Source: Acanthosepion esculentum
Lineage: Eukaryota; Mollusca; Cephalopoda; Sepiida; Sepiidae
Direction: 5' to 3'
Assembly: GCA_964036315.1 (NCBI GenBank)
Contig: OZ038479.1
Span: forward strand, 55,497,246 to 55,561,245
Length of the DNA stretch: 64,000 bases
The translations under genes were made by a program, and so were the position numbers. Below the pieces are notes generated by a model that worked only from the letters and a program-made list of their open reading frames with translations, did no database searches and had not been told where the DNA came from. Of this stretch, positions 58,922 through 64,000 are shown one piece after another (position 1 is the stretch's first letter; each line of letters opens with the position of its first letter).

Positions 58922-59435
58922 ATTTTCTGATAATGCTGTGTATGAACAACCATATCTAAAAACTGGTGTGTACATACAAAAAAAATTATTTTAAAAATAT
59001 TGGTTTTTGATTGGTATACTAAGTTTTTCCATTTATGATTAGTAAATATAGTTTTACATAATATCATTTAATAGGGGAAATTAAAATATAATTTTAAAAA
59101 CTTAAAATTTAAATTATTCTACACTATTTACATTATTCAGATTATTGTTCTCATCTTTGTCGCCATATTTATTACAACATTTTCTGATAATGCTGTGTAT
59201 GAACAACCATATCTAAAAACTGGTGTGTACATACAAAAAAAATTATTTTAAAAATATTGGTTTTTGATTGGTATACTAAGTTTTTCCATTTATGATTAGT
59301 AAATATAGTTTTACATAATATCATTTAATAGGGGAAATTAAAATATAATTTTAAAAACTTAAAATTTAAATTATTCTACACTATTTACATTATTCAGATT
59401 ATTGTTCTCATCTTTGTCGCCATATTTATTACAAC
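58922..59435. repeat. Exact 257-bp tandem duplication
   Basis: 58922-59178 is repeated at 59179-59435 with no difference that I can see (for example TAATGCTGTGTATGAACAAC and TCATCTTTGTCGCCATAT at a constant offset of 257). The unit spans the F1/SINE boundary, so it formed after the SINE inserted. The junction lies at ACAACATTT. Confidence 0.95.
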
Positions 59436-59688
59436 ATTTCGGCCATTGTACACTCTGGCCTTCTTTAGGTGGTTGGAATATCGAACTGAACCCTTTATTT
59501 CCCTCACTGGAGTAGACTGTTCTAGTTCCACATGCCATGTTTTAATGGATGTCAGTTATCAGTTATCTCCTGTTAATTCCCCTCTCCAAGTTCTCGACTG
59601 CCATAACCAGGTATTGAACTCACACTCTTTGGGTCCTGTCACTGGATCTAACTAATGCCTTTATCCGCTCTGCCATGTGTCCTCAAGG
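59105..59688 (-). mobile_element. tRNA-derived SINE (type 2), full copy
   Basis: Read leftward from 59688: A box TGGCAGAGCGG, a long variable region, B box GAGTTCAATACC, then GGAGAGGGGAATTAACAGG, GTGGAACTAGAACAGTC, AATAAAGGGTTCAGTTC and the tail CTAAAGAAGGCCAGAGTGTA...GGCCGAAATGTTG. The long gap between the boxes suggests a class II tRNA (Ser or Leu type) as source. Its tail is partly inside the 257-bp duplication. Confidence 0.75.
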
Positions 59689-59940
59689 ACACATGGCACA
59701 GTGGATAAAGGCGAGAGGGGAATTAACAGGAGATAACTGATAACTGACACATGGCATGTGGAACTAGAACAGTCTACCCCAGCGAGTGAAATAAAGGGTT
59801 CAGTTTGACATTCCAACAACCTGAAGAAGGCCGGAGTGTACAATGGCCGAAACGTGATAAATATGGCAACAAATGTGATGACAATAGTCCGAATAATATA
59901 TATAGTGTACATAATACCTCATCTCAGAAATATTGACAGA
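59689..59940 (+). mobile_element. Type 2 SINE with deleted tRNA B-box region, head to head with previous
   Basis: It begins AGGACACATGGCACAGTGG, skips the B-box part, then runs GAGAGGGGAATTAACAGG to the tail CTGAAGAAGGCCGGAGTG...GGCCGAAACGTG and the end CTCATCTCAGAAATATTGACA. Together with the left copy it forms a palindrome around 59688. Confidence 0.75.
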
Positions 59941-60864
59941 TACTAAATTCTAATAAAAAATTTTAAAAAATTAATTGTAAAAATTCATTATTTAAAAAAA
60001 AATTTTTTTTAAGACAATAGTGTCCTTAATATATCTTATTTATAAAAGCAATTTGAAAGTTTTTTAATTAAATGACATCATAGTTTTATTCCATATTTAC
60101 GATTCAGAGCAGGCTTTTGGTAAATGGTGTTTGTCTTACAAAAAATTTGGTAATGTAATCTAAGGAGTTCTGCTTTGAACTATAAATTATGAAGTTGGGG
60201 TGAAATTTCAATTTCTCAAAATTTATTAAAATTAAGTGGGGTAGAAAAGGTAACAGATATATTTCTTTTTCATGTATTTCTTGTTAAAACAGTTATTTCA
60301 ACTTTGAAAATGGCTAAAGCCGAAAGCGCTCGGAAGAAAGAAAAATCTGACAGTTTTTTATATAATTTGTCATCTGAAAAGAAAAAATTATCAGATCACA
60401 TGAGAAATTGTATAAAAAACTAAATCAAAGCACCTTCTTGTCTGTTGTATTCAATGAAATATATACATACATATTTTTACCAAGATTTTCTAAAAAGAAT
60501 AAAATTCAAAAATAATTTAATTCATTTCTGAATATGTCCAGAAAATTTCATTGGAATCTGATAATGATTTGATTTTTGCAAGAATTTCCAAATCAATGTG
60601 TTTTACCGCAAAAAAGACGCTAAAATTTCCAATAATCTTTGGTCCACCCGCTGACGCAAGAAAAACAAGATTTTTAACCAAAATTTTGAACGTGCTAGAA
60701 AGGATCAAAAAATTTAATAAAATGACCAAAAATACTTTGGTCTGTCCTCTGAATAATAAGATAACTTTGATTTTATCAAGTTTGGGTCTTTTTTTCATCA
60801 TGTTTATGCTCTTTTTCCAGCGAATTAGTGAAGTTCCTGATTTAACATTATTTTGTGAATTATT

Positions 60865-61350
60865 AAGATCCAGCATTTTTTTGTCACTTAGACCTAGTGG
60901 ATATTTTTATTTATTAGTTTTCTTTTTACATCCAGTGAGAAAAAATCTTTAGTTTAAAAACATTCCAGCAAAATCGTCCTAAAACTCCATCAAACCAAAA
61001 ATATCATTTGTATCCCATGATAAATCTTTCCAATCTAACAAAGTCATAATTTAACCGCGCCCAGCCCCCTCCCCAAAACGAAATCATATTTAATAAGAGA
61101 TGCTGCTTTTTGTCGTTTGAATTGAAGTAATAATAAAAACAAAACAAAAAAACTTCAAAGTGAAATGAAAAAATTTCCTTTCATGCCGTTTATTTTAAAA
61201 ATATTTCTTCAAAATATCTGACATGTTGAAATCACACCTGAATTTATTTTCTTTTTTTATTATGCCATCAGCAAATAAAAGGAAATTATAAAAATGCTGA
61301 TGCAAAACTGTAACATTTTTTAAAAATCAAAATTGTATTCTTCCACTTAC
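60865..61350 (-). repeat. Paralogous intron block next to the gene 3 donor
   Basis: CATTCCAGCAAAATCGTCC, CATCAAACCAAAAATATCAT and TTCTTCCACTTACCTT match 38540-38884 and 11790-12073 in order. It is GC-poor apart from CGCGCCCAGCCCCCTCCCC at 61046-61064. Confidence 0.65.
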
Positions 61351-61670
61351 CTTCAAACCTGAAAATGCAACGAAAAAACTAAAACGGGCGGACGATTTCT
61401 TTGTTCTCAAATGATTTTGTCGGGATTTTTCTCTATCAACTTACCAAGTCTTTTTCGGTCAGCTGCTATAATAATGTCGAAATTGAAACAAATGGCACAA
61501 AGAAAAAAATTAAGAAATGAAAAAACTGAAATACGACACAACCGTAAAACTACTTTTGAGAAAAATATTTCATATAATTACGTCAGCCGTAAAACGACAA
61601 TTAAACGGTGTTAGTCAAAATTTGGTTCCTTCTGTTTAAAGTCCTGATATTTCTTGGCGTTTATAGAGGA
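61351..61670 (-). promoter_or_regulatory. Gene 3 putative first exon and promoter-proximal block
   Basis: The minus-strand donor TTTGAAG|GTAAGTGG sets the exon end at 61351. An alternative donor-like CTTGGTAAGTTG is at about 61445. The block contains CGTTTTACGGCTGACGTAAT, in which TGACGTAA is a CRE-like octamer (about 61576-61583), and ends near CGCCAAGAAATATCAGGAC. It is conserved with 38885-39175 and partly with 12074-12245. Non-coding. Confidence 0.55.
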
Positions 61671-61779
61671 GTTATTCAAAAGTCGATGCATGATATTCCG
61701 ACAGGGCCACAAACACGGCTGTGCACTCTACTACAACATGACATTTTTATAAATTTAATATGAAATGCAAAGTTTATTT

Positions 61780-61940
61780 GAAGGTACAGTTGAGTAAGCG
61801 AACAGCAGTGCAGATTGAGATGTCGGAGAGTTCGAATTCCAGTCAAGTTTATTCACTTATGTTGGGAAAAGGTAAACCCATCTCCCCGAGCTGTGTGTAA
61901 AATAGCAGGACAGACTGTGTCCTGGATGGCAACTGGTCTT
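61780..61940 (+). mobile_element. Type 1 SINE, degraded copy
   Basis: GAGAGTTCGAATTCCAGTCA, TTGGGAAAAGGTAAACCC, AATAGCAGGACAGACTG and GATGGCAACTGGTCT occur in order, with deletions. The 3' end is replaced by unrelated text. Confidence 0.7.
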
Positions 61941-63200
61941 GAAAAAGGATAACTTTAAATTCAAAGCAGCCAGGTGAGGGCTGGTCTTTGTCAGGCTACC
62001 TTACTCAAGACACACCACTGCTGTAGTACAGGTGGTGCCCCAACAACCCTAATTGGTTATGGGATTCGGGATTGTGACTGAAACCAAATTACATACAATA
62101 AACATCATAATCATAAATAAAAATAATATTGAGAATCATTTGTGACATAAATAAAATGTTATACTCCACTGAAAATTAGATCTCTTTCTGATTCTCGCTA
62201 CATGTCGACACAATGCGAGTGCTAAGAATGCAAAGCTTAAAATACAATTTTTAAAAAGTCGTCTTCTGCACAGGGACTCCGAGCATCACATCCAGCCCAA
62301 AAAACAAATCCTTGCAAAACTCTAAAATACAACATAAAAGAAGCCAATCCTGAATGTTGCCACCAAAGAAAAAAGATGAGCATGTGATCCATCAGATTTG
62401 CTTAAAAGAAAGCCACTTATAAATGATTGTCTCAAAATGCGGCCAACAGGCCAGCTGTTGACACTGGCAGCTCTTGACTTCACCACTGTGATTTCGATCA
62501 GCTGACCAAATACATATCCACTTGAAACCTACCCTCCTCTGAAACACCCATACCATACCCACAGAGACATTCCACACAGACCCTCTGTATTGGCAAAGTC
62601 AAATTCACGGCTTCACTAAACCATTTCAGGCCTCTCTCCTCATCACCACAGGTCAACCAACTGACAAATCCAAAAAACCCCAAGCCTTACCAACAACACT
62701 CCTACATTGAATTACTTCCCTTACCAATGGCAACTAAAGGACCGCATATCAACAATTTTGTTATCTTTTCGCACTGCCTCACAGCTGATTATTGCCGTTT
62801 TTGTTTGTTCTCCCATCCAACTGGAATCTGACAATAGTGGAGGCATTCTTGCTAGATCAAACTTCACTAATCCACTCCTGGCCTCTCTTATCATCAACCA
62901 TGATCTTGGTCAACTGATCTGCCAAATGCACCAACTTCCGGCTTTACCAATACAAAATAGCCAGTACTTGTTAAACCACAGCTATAAAAATGCCACATAT
63001 TGCTGATAGGAAGAAGTTCAGCTTCACCTCGTGATGGAGTCACATCAACTTGATCCTCATGACCACCAGCCCATCAACACAACTCACTGATTTTAAATTT
63101 GACCTTGAAGATAGACAAATCAACCCTGCCAGCAACACCCTATTTGTGCTACCCACTGCGCATACCTTGTGAACTCAGACTGGTGAATCCACACCAGATA
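61941..63200. other. GC-richer segment with an internal duplication, no recognised gene
   Basis: CACTAAACCATTTCAGGCCT and CACTAATCCACTCCTGGCCT are about 250 bp apart, and both are followed by CTCTCNTCATCA, GGTCAAC and a stretch rich in CCA/CAA. Open frames (to 99 codons at 62707-63006) have no recognised domain. It may be an old satellite-like or transposon-derived sequence. Confidence 0.35.
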
Positions 63201-64000
63201 TGTTCATTTCACACAATTATATATTCTGGCATGGAGTATTATGTCTTTATACTGAAAATACACAATTGTTGAAATTTTAATAATTTTTGTTTTTTCCTTT
63301 GCAACCATACACTGGATATAAAAAACAAAAATAAAAATAAAGATGACTAATGGAACAAAATAAAAAGCAAGACATTGCTTGTTGGTATGTATGTTTTTCT
63401 TGAGATTCCACCAAAATGAAAGCAAAACATCTCTCTATTCAGGTAATTTATTCAATGATATTTCCAGCATGTATTCCTCAATGAACTGTATACTGAATAG
63501 TTATTTAGAAATAAAATATGTAAATCAGCTGTAAGTAAATCCTTTTATTTACCATTTTCTAAAGTTCAAATCAACTGGTAATTAGCTCATGTTTTGCCAA
63601 CTATTCCAATAAACAATCTAATAAAGTGTTTATTATCATTGCTGTCAATTCTCAAAAGCAAAGTAAATGTATAAATTCACTTTCATCATATGTTTAAGTT
63701 TTATTACAATTCTAATCATTGCTTTTTAAAACAATATACATTGCAAAAGAGTGAATGAAGTTAAAATAAAAGGAGGCGTCATGCAAGAAGAGAGAACATC
63801 ATACCAAATATTAAGAAAGGTGCATACAGAAACAAACAAAACTCGAAACTACCACGTGGAATTTTAAAGTTACAAATATTTATTATGCAGGCAAAAAACA
63901 CTGTAACAAAATACAATTTTTGACAAAAGGTTTGCCCAAAAAACTTTTTGTGCATCATATTGTGAACAAAGCTAGATAACTGAACAAAAATATAGACATT
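63201..64000. other. Right-edge spacer without recognised genes
   Basis: AT-rich sequence. The stretch near 63590-63620 (GCCAACTATTCCAATAAACA) resembles 20757-20785 (GCCAATGATTCCAATAAATA), together with flanking text, so part of an unnamed dispersed repeat may be present. Confidence 0.35.

Larger units (their letters stand above)
58355..60839 (-). mobile_element. F1-family element, reversed, copy X3
   Basis: The left end is TAGATACCCCCACAGA and the right end TAGTGAAGTTCCTG. The flanks CATTAACA and ATTTAACA agree at six of eight positions. The interior follows X1/X2 and is interrupted by a 257-bp duplication and an inverted SINE pair (59105-59940). Confidence 0.6.
52742..61350 (-). other. Gene 3 intron, filled with mobile elements
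   Basis: Bounded by the acceptor at 52742-52743 and the donor at 61350-61345. It contains duplicated intron blocks (53045-53560), a LINE relic (53590-54170), three reversed F1 elements (55113-60839) with a SINE and a SINE pair inside, and the block shared with the other genes (60865-61350). The stretch 54180-55110 holds nothing I recognise. Confidence 0.5.

Noticed and set aside
62392..63006. Frames of 61-99 codons in the GC-richer right-hand segment
   Set aside because: The segment is an old internal duplication. The frames are not conserved between the two halves and contain no known domain.

Overview
This looks like nuclear DNA from a metazoan, most likely a cephalopod mollusc such as an octopus. 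The evidence is a tandem set of Krüppel-type C2H2 zinc-finger genes, a very AT-rich background, several tRNA-derived SINE families and abundant inverted-repeat DNA elements. Species assignment is inference. No bacterial-style genes, CRISPR arrays or intact tRNA/rRNA genes are visible.

Layout. Three paralogous C2H2 zinc-finger transcription units lie in the same direction on the minus strand, about 25-27 kb apart. Each appears to have two exons. A short non-coding first exon ends in a shared AAG|GTAAGTGG donor (exon ends at 12074, 38885 and 61351). A last exon starts at a shared pyrimidine-CAG acceptor (766, 28136 and 52741) and carries the whole finger array. Gene 1 runs off the left edge (five complete fingers plus part of a sixth in view). 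Gene 2 is cut to five fingers by a stop codon in a linker. Gene 3 has fifteen intact fingers plus one degenerate one. Around the open arrays of genes 2 and 3 lie fingers recognisable only as wreckage, and genes 1 and 2 share an old frameshift just upstream of their present starts.

The 9-11 kb introns and the 12-15 kb intergenic spacers are mostly mobile-element debris. The dominant family, called F1 here, has TAGGTGCCTCCA ends, 8-bp target duplications and no coding sequence; eight copies or pieces are listed. A foldback family, F2 (GGTAAATTTGC ends), is nested inside one F1 copy and itself contains another F1 copy. A third inverted-end family, F3, has three copies. Also present are a 2.1-kb LTR insertion with a primer-binding-site remnant, a second LTR-like insertion, two pogo-type MITEs, a non-autonomous Helitron, dead piggyBac and Tc1/mariner transposases, two LINE 3'-end relics, four SINE types (one a 5S rRNA-tRNA chimera), a U2 snRNA retropseudogene, a roughly 200-bp satellite unit at three sites, and large palindromes.

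Functionally the only plausible host genes are the zinc-finger proteins, which would be nuclear DNA-binding proteins. Everything else is best read as transposable elements or as unassigned sequence. Coordinates of repeats without target-site duplications are approximate, because they come from reading one copy against another by eye.
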